Shown: positions 1 through 8,261 of the stretch, piece after piece | Layout of the letters: each line of letters starts with the position of its first letter | Numbering within the stretch: position 1 is the first letter of the stretch | From: DASZCR01 sp035942915 | GTDB lineage: Bacteria > Acidobacteriota > Blastocatellia > Pyrinomonadales > Pyrinomonadaceae | NCBI GenBank assembly: GCA_035942915.1 | Contig: DASZCR010000008.1 | Span: forward strand, 1-20,775 | DNA: 20,775 bases | Direction of reading: 5' to 3' | Notes under the pieces: model-generated | The model's database searches: none | The model's input: the letters and a program-made list of their open reading frames with translations, nothing else | What the model was told of the DNA's origin: nothing | Program-made: the position numbers and the translations under genes

Positions 1-2
1 GC

Positions 3-422
3 CCTCAGGAGTCAGAAGCCGCCAAGCAACTATACGTCCCTGAGTTCATGGCTCGTCCTGAGTTCACGGCGCTCTACGGCGGATTGACGACGCCTGAGCA
101 AGCGGCTGCCTTCGTCGCTAAATTGGAGCAGACGGCCGGTGTCACTCTAGCCAATCGCCAGACGCTCATCACACGTCTACAGAACGGACAGGCGACCGCT
201 GCTGAGACGCTCCGAGCGTTCGTCGAAAGCCCGGAAGTGCTCAAGAAGTTCTGGCGCGAGGGATTGATTGAGTTGATGTATTTCGGATTCCTGAGAAGGA
301 ATTCTGATGCGGTGGGTTTCGCCAACTACATGAGCAAGTTGGGGGCGGGAGCGGAGGCGCGCGCTGTGGTCTTCGACTTCCTCTACTCGCACGAATATCG
401 CAAGCGTTTCGGACAACCTTAG
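3..422 (+). CDS. DUF4214-type domain protein, C-terminal part (5' end outside window)
   Basis: The reading frame is open to the left edge, with residues PQESEAAKQLYVPEFMARPE before the first ATG at 48, so that ATG is probably internal and the gene starts upstream. What is visible is a typical DUF4214 pattern: an EF...LYGGL turn, a FVAKLEQTAGV segment, TLITRLQNGQATAAETLRAF, then YFGFLRRNSDAVGFANYMSKL and a closing FLYSHEYRKRFG. The last stretch matches the usual C-terminal end of these domains, which are often found at the end of long secreted or surface proteins. The molecular function of DUF4214 is not settled. The gene ends at a TAG and is followed 30 bases later by a strong hairpin. Family assignment is good; role unknown. 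Confidence 0.7.
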   Translation, partial: PQESEAAKQLYVPEFMARPEFTALYGGLTTPEQAAAFVAKLEQTAGVTLANRQTLITRLQNGQATAAETLRAFVESPEVLKKFWREGLIELMYFGFLRRNSDAVGFANYMSKLGAGAEARAVVFDFLYSHEYRKRFGQP

Positions 423-451
423 ACACTTGCGGACGCTGCCCCGTCACAGCA

Positions 452-490
452 GAAGCGTCGGCAGGCTGACCGAGAGCTTGCCGACGCTTC
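452..490. terminator. 16-bp hairpin between convergent genes
   Basis: GAAGCGTCGGCAGGCT (452-467) pairs with AGCTTGCCGACGCTTC (475-490) over 16 positions with one G-U wobble and a 7-base loop. It sits between the end of the + strand DUF4214 gene (422) and the end of the leftward membrane-protein gene (525). There is no T-tract on either side, so it may be a bidirectional stem-loop protecting 3' ends rather than a canonical intrinsic terminator. Confidence 0.6.
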
Positions 491-524
491 CGCTAAATGG
501 GATGCAGGTGTTTGCAGATGCCGA

Positions 525-824
525 CTAAAAATCTCTCCTCGCGGCCAGCAAGATGATGCCGCTGAAGACGCCGATGACTCCGACCAACAGCGCGCCGAAA
601 TCAAAAGCATCTAGAAATACTGCGCGCGGACTGACCAGCAACGGACGCACGAAATTCATCAGCGCCAGTGCGCCGAGGATGAGCGCCATCCCAAACATCA
701 GATAGATGCCGCCGACACCTCTCCTTCGTTCAGGTGGGATGGAAGGCGTGTATTTGATTAAGAGGACGAGGCCAACCGCAAAAAACAGCACGAGCATGGT
801 GAACGCCAATCCCCCATCACTCAT
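525..824 (-). CDS. Small three-span membrane protein, hypothetical
   Basis: A 99-residue protein that I do not recognise. Three hydrophobic stretches are clear at about residues 7-25, 38-58 and 78-95, joined by a positively charged loop (PPERRRGVG) and ending in a basic tail (AARRDF). By the positive-inside rule the first loop and the C-terminus are probably cytoplasmic. The upstream Shine-Dalgarno is only a purine-rich GAGGGGGAAG, so the start is reasonable but not proven. It lies downstream of the zinc-ribbon membrane protein on the same strand, 194 bases away; the two could be cotranscribed but the gap is long. Confidence 0.6.
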   Translation of the reverse strand: MSDGGLAFTMLVLFFAVGLVLLIKYTPSIPPERRRGVGGIYLMFGMALILGALALMNFVRPLLVSPRAVFLDAFDFGALLVGVIGVFSGIILLAARRDF

Positions 825-1018
825 CTTCGTCTTCCCCCTCTGCGACGCCGGAAGCCGTGTCTGCTACATCAGCGCGCACCGCAGCGCAGGTTCCTGCACG
901 ACCACATGATGACCGGCGATAAGTAAGGCGCGCATCGATGCCGAAGATAGAGGAAACGCTGACGGCGCGGCCAGTCGAATGAGTGGTGAGGTGCGGCGCG
1001 GCTTGAGAGTGCGACGCC

Positions 1019-1486
1019 TCAAGTTGATTTTCGCTCGTTGTAGAGCGGCTCGAAGGCGCGTGTCGTCTGTTCGGTAACGCTCGGCAGAGGCTCTGCGAGA
1101 GCGCGCGCCTGCGTCCATCCAAGCTCGTTGGTCTCTTGCCCCTTCTGTCGCTCGCTCTCGCTCGCTTCCCTCGCGCCCCTCTTCACCTTCAAGAGCAGCC
1201 CGATGAGCACGCTTTCGACTATCAGCATCAGCAGGAAGCAGAGCAAGGTAATGGCAAGGATGATGTTGAGGTCGAAGCCGACCACCTTTCTCATCACAGC
1301 CATCAGCCCGATGATTGCTCCGAGGCCGACGACGAAGACCGCCGTTATCGCATTGATGAGCGGTTCGGGCGACCATTGCGGCGGCTGGCCGGCGTCGTCA
1401 ACTTTCGCTCCGCCGACCTTTGCCCCGCAGCGATTACAGTAGCTCAGGCTCTGCGCCAGAGCCGAGCCGCAAGATGAACAATACAT
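1019..1486 (-). CDS. Zinc-ribbon membrane protein, hypothetical
   Basis: 155 residues. The N-terminus carries a short zinc ribbon with two knuckles, CSSCG (residues 3-7) and CNRCG (17-21), typical of the 'zinc-ribbon domain' found at the front of many small bacterial membrane proteins. Two membrane spans follow at about 46-66 and 74-98, then a hydrophilic, charged tail (GAREASESERQKGQE and on). The start is well supported: AGGAGGTG lies nine bases before the ATG. The function is not known; such proteins are usually anchored with the zinc ribbon in the cytoplasm. The gene begins just beyond the 3' end of the ADOP permease (64 bases), so readthrough from that operon is possible. Confidence 0.7.
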   Translation of the reverse strand: MYCSSCGSALAQSLSYCNRCGAKVGGAKVDDAGQPPQWSPEPLINAITAVFVVGLGAIIGLMAVMRKVVGFDLNIILAITLLCFLLMLIVESVLIGLLLKVKRGAREASESERQKGQETNELGWTQARALAEPLPSVTEQTTRAFEPLYNERKST

Positions 1487-1550
1487 CCTCTTTCACCTCC
1501 TCTTAGGCCATAACGATAGGGAATGGCGCTAAGTTCAACGGTGAGCGGGT

Positions 1551-4244
1551 TTATTCATGGCGCAAGGCTATCAGCGGGTCAACGCGCGCGGCGCGGCGCG
1601 CAGGGATGTAGCAGGCCAGCAGGGCGACCGCAACCAATAAGACCACGACGCTAATGAAGGTCACTGGGTCGGTTGCGCCTATCCCTAACAGCATGCTCGC
1701 CAGAACGCGCGTCATGGCAAGCGCGCCCGCCAGTCCGAAGGCAATCCCAATCAACGCCATCCGCATTCCCTGACTGACGACGAGCCGCACCACGTCGCGC
1801 AGACGCGCGCCGAGCGCCATGCGAATCCCGATTTCGCGCGTGCGCTGGCTGACATCATAGGTCATCACGCTGTAGAGTCCCATCGTCGCCAAGACCAGCG
1901 CCAGCACACCGAGCGCGACAGCCATTCCCGCCGCCACGTTCGGCGCCCAGTAGGCCAGCGACAGATTCTCTTCCGCCATCATCACGCCCACCACCGGCAG
2001 CCGCGCATCCATCTGCGCGATTTCGCGGCGGACGCTCTCCGTCACCGCACGTAAATCGCCGCCCGTCTGTGCGCTGACCAGCAAAGTCATTCCTGCTCGC
2101 GGGTGCTGATAGACCGGCAGGAAGACGTAGATTTGACGGTCTTCATACAACGAACGATAGCGGCCGTCTTTGACGATGCCGACGATTTCCATCAACGGCG
2201 AACCCTGCTCGAAGCGAAAGCGTTTCCCCAGCGCATGTTGTTCGCCGCCATAAAACCGGCGCGCGAATTCCTGATTGACGATGACGACCGGCGGCGCATC
2301 AACGTCGTCGCGGTCTGTGAAATCGCGCCCGCGCACGAGCGGCGTCCGCAGGGTCTCGAAATACTTCGGCGTCACCAGACTGTAGTCGGCGTTGACGCCC
2401 TGATTCGCCGGCGGGTCAATTTCGCCCTCTTTGACAATGGGGCCGCGTGAGTAGTGGCCGACGGCGAGCGGCATTTCGTTGACCAGCGCGGCCGTCCGCA
2501 CGCCGGGCTGCGCTTCGATGCGGCGCAGGAGTTCGGGGAAAAATCGCTTGGTCGTTTCCAAATTGTCGTAGGCCAGCAGACTGGGGTTAATCATCATCGT
2601 GACCAGATTTTCGGTCTCGAAGCCGGGGTCGGTCTGCCGCACCTGTGTGAGGCTGCGAATAAACAGCCCCGCACAAATCAGCACGACGATGGAAATCGTC
2701 ACCTGCGCGACCACCAGCACGCTACGCAGATTGAAGCGACGGCGGCTGTGCGATGGACTCACCGCCATCCCTTTGATGACGGCGACCAAGTCGGCACGCG
2801 AAGCCAGCAAGGCCGGAGCCAGACCAAAGCTCACGCCCGTCAACACGGAAATCACCAGCATCCACTTCAGCACGTAACTGTCCGGCGCAAAGTCAAGACT
2901 AATCGGGTAAGGGACGGGCGGAAAACTCACGCGCAGCACATCCGCGCCCCAATAGGCCAACCCCCAACCGAGCGCGCCGCCGAGCAACGCCAGCAAGATG
3001 CTCTCCGTCAGCAGTTGTCGCACGATGCGTCCACGACTTGCGCCAATCGCCAGACGAATCCCGATTTCTCTGGCGCGTGTGACAGCCCGCGCCAACATCA
3101 AATTCGCCACGTTGGCACAGGCCAGCAGCAACACCAGACTGGCGACACACAGGGCGAGAAAACCGCCGTACCTCATCCCTTGCGTGACATCCGCATATCG
3201 GCCGTCGAGTTCCGTCGTGAGCTGGATTTTGGTGTCCGCATTCTCCTTCGGATAAAGTTTCGCCAGATTCTCAACCACCAGATTCAAATCCGTCTCTGCC
3301 TGCGCCATCGTCAGACCCGGTTTCAAACGTCCGTACAGATTGAATAAGGCATAGCTGCGGTCGGTCTTCCACTCCGCGCGGCGGCCGAATTTTTCCGCCA
3401 TCATCAAAGGCACCCAGAACGCCTTACGGAGATAAAACGCCCCGCCGAGAAACTGTTCCGGCATGACGCCGACGACCGTGAACGGCACACCGTTCAGGTA
3501 AATCATCTTGCCCACAATCGCCGGGTCTGCCTCGAAGCGCCGCTGCCACAACGAATGGCTCAGCACCACGACCGGATGAGCGTTCGGCGTCCTATCCTCT
3601 TCCGGCGAGAAGGCTCGCCCAAGCACCGGCTTGACGCCCATCACTTCGAAATAATTGCCGCTGACCAACTCACCCCAGATGACCTCGGCACGCTCGTTGT
3701 CGCCTGCGCTGCGGCTTTCGCCGGAACTGATACCCGCCGAAGCTTCCATCCACGCACAGAGGTCGGAAAAGCTTTTGTTCTGCTCGCGCAAATCCAGATA
3801 GTTCGCATAGGAGAAATTCCCCCAAACCTGCCCGTCCGTCTTTCTCCCCCAGTACGGAGCTATCAACTCCTCTGGCCTGTCCACAGGCAAAGGGCGCAGG
3901 ACAAAGCCATGCACCGCGCTCAAAATGGCTGTATTGACGCCGATTCCCAACGCTAAGGCCAGCGCGGCCACCGTCGTAAAGCCGGGATGCTTCGCTAATA
4001 TCCGCACGCCGTAGCGCACGTCCTGTAACAAGTCTTCCAGCCAACGCGTCCCACGCGCATCGCGGCACTTCTCCTTCACCTGCTCCGGCCCGCCGAGAGC
4101 AAGATGGGCTTGCCGTCGCGCTTCTTCGGGACTGTAGCCCTGGGCTATCAGGTCATTCGTGTGTAAGTCCAGATGGAAGCGCAGTTCCTTTTCGAGTTCC
4201 TCCTCACTCTTCCTCCGGTGAAACAGGCGACCCCACCAGCCCAT
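1551..4244 (-). CDS. ADOP-family permease (duplicated MacB/FtsX domains, no ATPase)
   Basis: About 897 residues. The order is: a charged N-terminal prefix (EEELEKELRFHLDLHTNDL, residues 12-60) seen in acidobacterial duplicated orphan permeases, a first membrane span near 88-110, a MacB periplasmic core (about 110-340), FtsX spans (about 365-480), a second membrane span and core (about 510-740), and final FtsX spans ending in ARRAARVDPLIALRHE. The family is related to MacB/FtsX exporter permeases but carries two permease modules in one chain and no ATPase, so the substrate and energy source are unclear. GTG at 4247 would also open the frame, but the ATG at 4244 is better spaced from AGGAGG and overlaps the PadR stop as TGATG, suggesting translational coupling. 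PadR upstream is the likely regulator. Confidence 0.92.
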   Translation of the reverse strand: MGWWGRLFHRRKSEEELEKELRFHLDLHTNDLIAQGYSPEEARRQAHLALGGPEQVKEKCRDARGTRWLEDLLQDVRYGVRILAKHPGFTTVAALALALGIGVNTAILSAVHGFVLRPLPVDRPEELIAPYWGRKTDGQVWGNFSYANYLDLREQNKSFSDLCAWMEASAGISSGESRSAGDNERAEVIWGELVSGNYFEVMGVKPVLGRAFSPEEDRTPNAHPVVVLSHSLWQRRFEADPAIVGKMIYLNGVPFTVVGVMPEQFLGGAFYLRKAFWVPLMMAEKFGRRAEWKTDRSYALFNLYGRLKPGLTMAQAETDLNLVVENLAKLYPKENADTKIQLTTELDGRYADVTQGMRYGGFLALCVASLVLLLACANVANLMLARAVTRAREIGIRLAIGASRGRIVRQLLTESILLALLGGALGWGLAYWGADVLRVSFPPVPYPISLDFAPDSYVLKWMLVISVLTGVSFGLAPALLASRADLVAVIKGMAVSPSHSRRRFNLRSVLVVAQVTISIVVLICAGLFIRSLTQVRQTDPGFETENLVTMMINPSLLAYDNLETTKRFFPELLRRIEAQPGVRTAALVNEMPLAVGHYSRGPIVKEGEIDPPANQGVNADYSLVTPKYFETLRTPLVRGRDFTDRDDVDAPPVVIVNQEFARRFYGGEQHALGKRFRFEQGSPLMEIVGIVKDGRYRSLYEDRQIYVFLPVYQHPRAGMTLLVSAQTGGDLRAVTESVRREIAQMDARLPVVGVMMAEENLSLAYWAPNVAAGMAVALGVLALVLATMGLYSVMTYDVSQRTREIGIRMALGARLRDVVRLVVSQGMRMALIGIAFGLAGALAMTRVLASMLLGIGATDPVTFISVVVLLVAVALLACYIPARRAARVDPLIALRHE

Positions 4245-4588
4245 CACGCACCTCCTTCAGACATCTTCAGAATCAGACCGACGGCCTCCGTCAATCGCTG
4301 CCAGCCGGCGGCCTCAGTTTCGAGTTGTGCCCGTCCTTTCCGTGTCAGTCGATAGAACTTGGCCTCGCGCCCGGTCTCTGTCGCCTTCCAGTCGGCCGCC
4401 AGCAGGCCACGATTTTCGAGCCTGTGCAGCGCCGGATAAAGCGAGCCCTGCGGAACCTGCACCACCCCGCGCGACGCCTGCTCCAAGCGTTGCGCTATCG
4501 CATACCCGTGAACCGGGCCGAGCGCGACAACTTTTAAAATCAACAGGTCTAACGTGCCCTGTGGTAAGTCTGATTTCGTCGGAGTCAT
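4244..4588 (-). CDS. PadR-family transcriptional regulator
   Basis: 114 residues with the classic PadR winged helix: LPQGTLDLLILKVVALGPVHGYAIAQRL, then the QGSLYPALHRLENRGLL recognition-helix/wing region and REAKFYRLTRKGRAQL. It is the short PadR-s1 form with a brief C-terminal helix for dimerisation. PadR proteins are usually repressors responding to small molecules or stress. A TTG at 4591 directly precedes the ATG at 4588; the ATG, eight bases after AGGAGG, is the more natural start. The stop overlaps the first codon of the ADOP permease, so both proteins are made from one mRNA. An inverted repeat over its own promoter suggests autorepression. Confidence 0.93.
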   Translation of the reverse strand: MTPTKSDLPQGTLDLLILKVVALGPVHGYAIAQRLEQASRGVVQVPQGSLYPALHRLENRGLLAADWKATETGREAKFYRLTRKGRAQLETEAAGWQRLTEAVGLILKMSEGGA

Positions 4589-4602
4589 CAACGTTACCTC
4601 CT

Positions 4603-4639
4603 GCTTCTACATATTACATAACGACGTGTAGAAGCGCAA
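4603..4639 (-). promoter_or_regulatory. Probable PadR promoter and operator
   Basis: A perfect 9-bp inverted repeat, GCTTCTACA (4603-4611) and TGTAGAAGC (4627-4635), has a 15-base spacer. On the minus strand, TTGCGC (4639-4634) and TAATAT (4616-4611) are separated by 17 bases and could be the -35 and -10 boxes. The palindrome arms therefore overlap both promoter boxes and end just before the AGGAGG of padR. This is the layout expected of an autorepressor operator. The link to this PadR is inference from position; the -35 match is weak. Confidence 0.6.
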
Positions 4640-4712
4640 GGCATATTATTGTCGGGAATCGAAGAGGTGAGGTCTGGTGTCGATAAGAAGGAACCGGCAC
4701 GCTTTATGGGTA

Positions 4713-4739
4713 TTGAATTCTGCGTTGGGAAGCTATAAA
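4713..4739 (+). promoter_or_regulatory. Possible promoter of the NACHT gene
   Basis: TTGAAT (4713-4718) and TATAAA (4734-4739) are separated by 15 bases, in AT-rich DNA about 77 bases before the NACHT start codon. The spacing is short for a sigma-70 promoter, so this is only a candidate. Confidence 0.3.
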
Positions 4740-4816
4740 AATGGTTATCGCTTGATGAATCTTGCGCCGCCTCATGCCTTCGCCGGCAAGTCTTCTTAGC
4801 AGTTCATGGTGGTGAA

Positions 4817-7327
4817 ATGCGGAAGAAGTTGAATACATTCTTCGTGACCTTCATAGCCTGCGTCGCTGGGGCGTGGTCACTGACGGAAGCTACTGCCTTC
4901 TTTCATCAGGATTCTCTGAGAGAAGCCTTAAAGAATTATTGGTGGCTCGTTTTTTATGTCCTGCCGACGTTATTAGCATTAATCTCCGTCGGTCTCTCTA
5001 CAAGTACAGTCTTCAATGCAGGAAAAGATTCAAATAAAACGGACGAAGCGAGAGCAGAGAAAGTTCCCGACGTAGAATTTGAAGAGAATATTCAGACGCT
5101 CTTCGCCACGCTCAAGGAACACTATGCAAAACGTTTGACACAGAAATTAGACGAGCATTTCGAAATCACTCTGGAGGTCAGCGAAGACTGGGACGAGCAT
5201 CATCCTCAGAAGTTTGACGTGCGCTATGACAAGAGCGTCAAAATCAGCGAAGCGTTGAAGTTTATCAATAGTTCTTTTGACAGGAACGGAAGGCTGCTGA
5301 TTGTCGGGAATGCGGGTGTCGGTAAAACCGTTCTGCTTCTCAAATTCGCTCTGGAAAGATTTGATAAGACCGACCTCACCAGCAAGGAAGCGTTTCCGGT
5401 TATTTTCAACCTGGCGGCGTGGTCTGAAAAATATGAGAAGTTTGCAGACTGGCTGAGTGCGATGCTGTATTCGGTCGAGCAGTTCCCACAAAAATACGCG
5501 GCGCAGCTTTTAAAGGACAAGCGAATCATTCCGCTCCTCGATGGTCTCGACGAGTTGGCAAGGAATGAAAATGAAGAAACCAAGATACAGAAGCGTACGG
5601 CCTGTCTGACATCGCTCAGTGATTACCTGCGGGGTGGGCGGAAGGTTGTCATTTGCTGCCGTGAGAACGAGTTTGCGCGGATGCCGGAAGCGACCCGGCA
5701 GCACACGCCTGTCTGGGCGAAAGTGAAAATTCTGGATTTATCAAAGATTCAGATTTTGTCATCGCTCAAAGAAGCTCACTCGCAACAGACTAACGTTGAT
5801 TATGCTTCCGCCAACAATCTACTCAAACTGATAGTCAAGCATGAAGATGACAAGAGGTTGCAGGCTTTTTTAAAGCGAGCCAATTCGGACAGGACAAGAA
5901 GACTCAAGTATCAGGCTCAGGCAGACCTTTTTCTCAAAACGGTCATCAATGAGAAGTACGAAAATCTGTTAGAAGTTCTCAGCAGCCCTTTCTTCTTTTC
6001 CACCGCGCTCGAAGTCTTCGACCGCCCACGTTTTGAAGGGCAAGACATTCCGGCGGAGAGAGCGCAACTGGAAAAGTATTTGATGTCGGAATACATCAAC
6101 ATAAAACTCAATAACACAAGTCCTCCCCGAAACTTTGCGCCCGAACAGACTCGCCAGTGGCTGCAATGGCTCGCCCGCCTGATAGACAGGAAAGGTGTCG
6201 GTGCATTTGAACTCTCTCTGCTGCAACCGACCGACGTCTCCAAAAGACTGACCTATTACCTGATTGTCAACTATTTTCCCCTGTTGAGTGGCCTGTTCAT
6301 AATCTTATTGCTTCTCCCACTCTTTATTCCGTTGTATGGAATTGCGATAGCTCTGATTCTGGGTCTGACGGTCTGCGGGGTATTAGGGCTGTTGTCGGGT
6401 TTACTCGATTTCCTGGATTTTGCTGTTGAGAAGAGATTCAAACACCGAACGGCCGAAGAGACTGCCCCTCTTAAATTCAAGATGAGCAGATTGTTTACCG
6501 CGCCATTTTGGACGGACGCTCTGACCGCAGGCTTAATCAGGTCTTCTCTCTTCGGCGTAATCTTCGGCTTGATGGTGGCCTCTTACAGTAAATCAATCTT
6601 GCAGAGTCTGTTCTGGGGCGCCACGACATGGTTACTCGGCATTATCTCTACCGGGTTCACGCAACAAACCAAACCTCGCCATGTCAGAGAGTTTATTGAT
6701 ACGGAGGATTTCGTTAAGCTGGATTTTGCCAAACTTCTAAACATGAGTTACTGGAGGAATAATCTATTCAAAGGCTTAGTTTGGGGACTGGGTGGGGGCA
6801 TCATATTTGGTCTGTTTCTTGGTTTAATGATTGGTGTGCTTGAAGGACTGACGACGGACACGGTTGTTTCTTCCGTGATTATCGGCCTCTTGTTCGGCGT
6901 CCCGGCCGGAGTCGGCTATGGAATTCAACTAAGTTTCGAGAGCCTTAAAAATCACACCAAGTATGTGAGGATTGAAAGTCCATATCAAAGATTTTACGGT
7001 GGGTTTATCACCAATCTGATATTTGTGATTTTAACGGTCTCGCTGGCCTTGCTCCTTTCCTTCTTCTATCTGGAAGTTAGAGCGGACGGTCTGTTTATCC
7101 TCTACGCACTGTTGATTGGCCTGCCGGTCATGGTAGTGCTTGAGACCCTGTTCACACACAGTTTGACGAAACACTTTCTGCTACGTATTGCCCTCTACCT
7201 CGAAGGCGTGATGCCTCTGAGATATGCGACGTTTCTGGATTACGCGGCCGACGCCAGAATATTAGAGAAGGACGGCGGCCAATGGCGTTTTCGTCACCAA
7301 AATCTGCAAGAGTATTTTGCTCAATGA
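4817..7327 (+). CDS. NACHT-domain NTPase with N- and C-terminal membrane regions (STAND family)
   Basis: 836 residues. Two membrane spans open the protein (about 7-27 and 42-62). A NACHT NTPase follows: Walker A GNAGVGKT at 164-171, Walker B LLDGLDELA with Asp242 and Asp245, and a VVICCRENEFAR sensor-type strand near 277. After a helical region (about 300-470), some seven to nine hydrophobic stretches fill about 475-775, with a soluble break near 540-560. The chain ends in WRFRHQNLQEYFAQ, a motif that recurs at the end of this kind of bacterial NACHT protein, so it is probably not truncated. NACHT proteins are signal-responsive switches, and several bacterial ones defend against phage; whether this one does is inference. 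The ATG has only a weak GGTGGTGA ahead of it. GC content is near 47 percent, well below the flanks, suggesting acquisition. Confidence 0.85.
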   Translation: MRKKLNTFFVTFIACVAGAWSLTEATAFFHQDSLREALKNYWWLVFYVLPTLLALISVGLSTSTVFNAGKDSNKTDEARAEKVPDVEFEENIQTLFATLKEHYAKRLTQKLDEHFEITLEVSEDWDEHHPQKFDVRYDKSVKISEALKFINSSFDRNGRLLIVGNAGVGKTVLLLKFALERFDKTDLTSKEAFPVIFNLAAWSEKYEKFADWLSAMLYSVEQFPQKYAAQLLKDKRIIPLLDGLDELARNENEETKIQKRTACLTSLSDYLRGGRKVVICCRENEFARMPEATRQHTPVWAKVKILDLSKIQILSSLKEAHSQQTNVDYASANNLLKLIVKHEDDKRLQAFLKRANSDRTRRLKYQAQADLFLKTVINEKYENLLEVLSSPFFFSTALEVFDRPRFEGQDIPAERAQLEKYLMSEYINIKLNNTSPPRNFAPEQTRQWLQWLARLIDRKGVGAFELSLLQPTDVSKRLTYYLIVNYFPLLSGLFIILLLLPLFIPLYGIAIALILGLTVCGVLGLLSGLLDFLDFAVEKRFKHRTAEETAPLKFKMSRLFTAPFWTDALTAGLIRSSLFGVIFGLMVASYSKSILQSLFWGATTWLLGIISTGFTQQTKPRHVREFIDTEDFVKLDFAKLLNMSYWRNNLFKGLVWGLGGGIIFGLFLGLMIGVLEGLTTDTVVSSVIIGLLFGVPAGVGYGIQLSFESLKNHTKYVRIESPYQRFYGGFITNLIFVILTVSLALLLSFFYLEVRADGLFILYALLIGLPVMVVLETLFTHSLTKHFLLRIALYLEGVMPLRYATFLDYAADARILEKDGGQWRFRHQNLQEYFAQ

Positions 7328-7634
7328 AGCGGGTGGTGACCAACCGTAGCGTAGACAGTGCGCCCAATTCTTAACGGGTGGTTTTGGACGCTTATGAAAT
7401 GTATTCTGTGACGTATTGTTAAGTCTTATTTATCAAAACGCTGTCGGCTCTACATGTCCTGATGGAGAAGTGTGGAACTTCGCGCTGAACGTCTACGATT
7501 TCAGCGGCGGTGGCAAGAATCGCGGTCGGGTGCATGCCGTTGTTAGATGGCGTCGCCAGTAATGCATCAGGCTTACTGAATTGTACGAGCCATTTTATCT
7601 TACGGCATACCTCCCGCTCCGTTTGAATGAGTTG
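7328..7634. other. Intergenic region with possible ORF remnant and palindromic arms
   Basis: No convincing gene. A short + frame is open from 7398 to a TAA at 7560-7562 and reads CPDGEVWNFALNVYDFSGGG near its end; the composition looks coding-like but I do not recognise it and it lacks a clear start or ribosome site, so it may be a gene remnant. Its last codons run through the attC-like arm at 7524-7548. A related sequence in the opposite orientation, TTACGGCATACCTCCCGC, lies at 7600-7617 just beyond the methyltransferase stop and could form a stem with the first arm. Confidence 0.35.
7524..7548 (-). repeat. attC-like left half (R''-L'' type), partner not found
   Basis: Read on the minus strand this begins ATCTAAC, an exact match to the RYYYAAC core of integron attC sites, and continues AACGGCATGCACCCG, the same sequence found in the fuller attC-like element at 8271-8357. 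Eighteen bases (CGGGTGCATGCCGTTGTT on the + strand, 7527-7544) are identical between the two. I could not find the matching right half in the 200 bases beyond it, so the site is truncated, diverged, or not an attC at all. Confidence 0.4.
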
Positions 7635-8225
7635 TTATATTTCTTTCGTGGCGATGGCCTGAACTACTGCGCCAATGCCGGTGTGATAAATGCCTTCTAT
7701 TACATCGCGTTCAAGCTCAATTAGATGTCTGAACCGTAGGCCGGCCAACTCAAGGCTCAAAGACTCTTTAGACTGCATCACATCTGTCGAACTTCCGCCG
7801 CCAGTGCCATGCTTCAACTGCTCCGGAGTGTATGCTTCAAGCAGGAAAACACCATTCGGCTTTAACGCCGCTTCCACTTTTTTATACAACTGCTTTCTTA
7901 ATGAAGAGGGTAGTGGACAAAATATAGAGACGATACCATCCCATCTATTTTCGCCTAGCTCATAATCTGCTAAATCGGCATGAACGAACTCGACAACAAC
8001 CTCGTTCTCTTCGGCTAACTTCCGGGCCTTATTCAAACCGACTATGGATGCATCCACAGCGGTTACAGAGTAACCCTGTTTCGCAAGGAAAACAGCATTC
8101 CGCCCTTCCCCTTCGGCCAGACTAAGAACTTGACCTTTCGGAATATGGTTAAAGTTCTCCTCCAAAAACCTGTTCGGCTTTGTGCCATACGCGTAATCTT
8201 CGGTACTGTATCTTTCATCCCACAT
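7635..8225 (-). CDS. Class I SAM-dependent methyltransferase, TehB-like
   Basis: 196 residues from the chosen start, the usual length for this family. It opens MWDERYSTEDYAYGTKPNRF, as TehB-like proteins do, followed by motif I LSLAEGEGRNA (34-44), the SAM-ribose acidic residue in VTAVDAS (Asp58), DLADYEL, an IFCPLPSSLR segment, LKPNGVFLLEAYTPEQL, and GTGGGSSTDVM. Most relatives have His rather than Pro in the IFCHLP segment and GTGGP rather than GTGGG; these are small departures. The frame is open 12 codons further (ATG at 8225 versus 8261), but GGAG seven bases before 8225 and family alignment favour the inner ATG. TehB proteins methylate tellurite or act as broad thiol-directed methyltransferases; the true substrate cannot be told. 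The gene is about 48 percent GC and lies within a cassette-like unit. Confidence 0.85.
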   Translation of the reverse strand: MWDERYSTEDYAYGTKPNRFLEENFNHIPKGQVLSLAEGEGRNAVFLAKQGYSVTAVDASIVGLNKARKLAEENEVVVEFVHADLADYELGENRWDGIVSIFCPLPSSLRKQLYKKVEAALKPNGVFLLEAYTPEQLKHGTGGGSSTDVMQSKESLSLELAGLRFRHLIELERDVIEGIYHTGIGAVVQAIATKEI

Positions 8226-8261
8226 CGGCTCTCTCCAATTTTTGCCACTGGCACAATGCAT

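Noticed and set aside
2454..3347. 297-codon open frame on the + strand
   Set aside because: Antisense to the ADOP permease; the translation is dominated by His, Gln and Arg with no family features.
7327..7400. Possible truncation of the NACHT protein at its abrupt YFAQ end
   Set aside because: The FRHQNLQEYFA segment is the normal closing motif of this type of NACHT protein, and the downstream frame shows no continuation of a domain.
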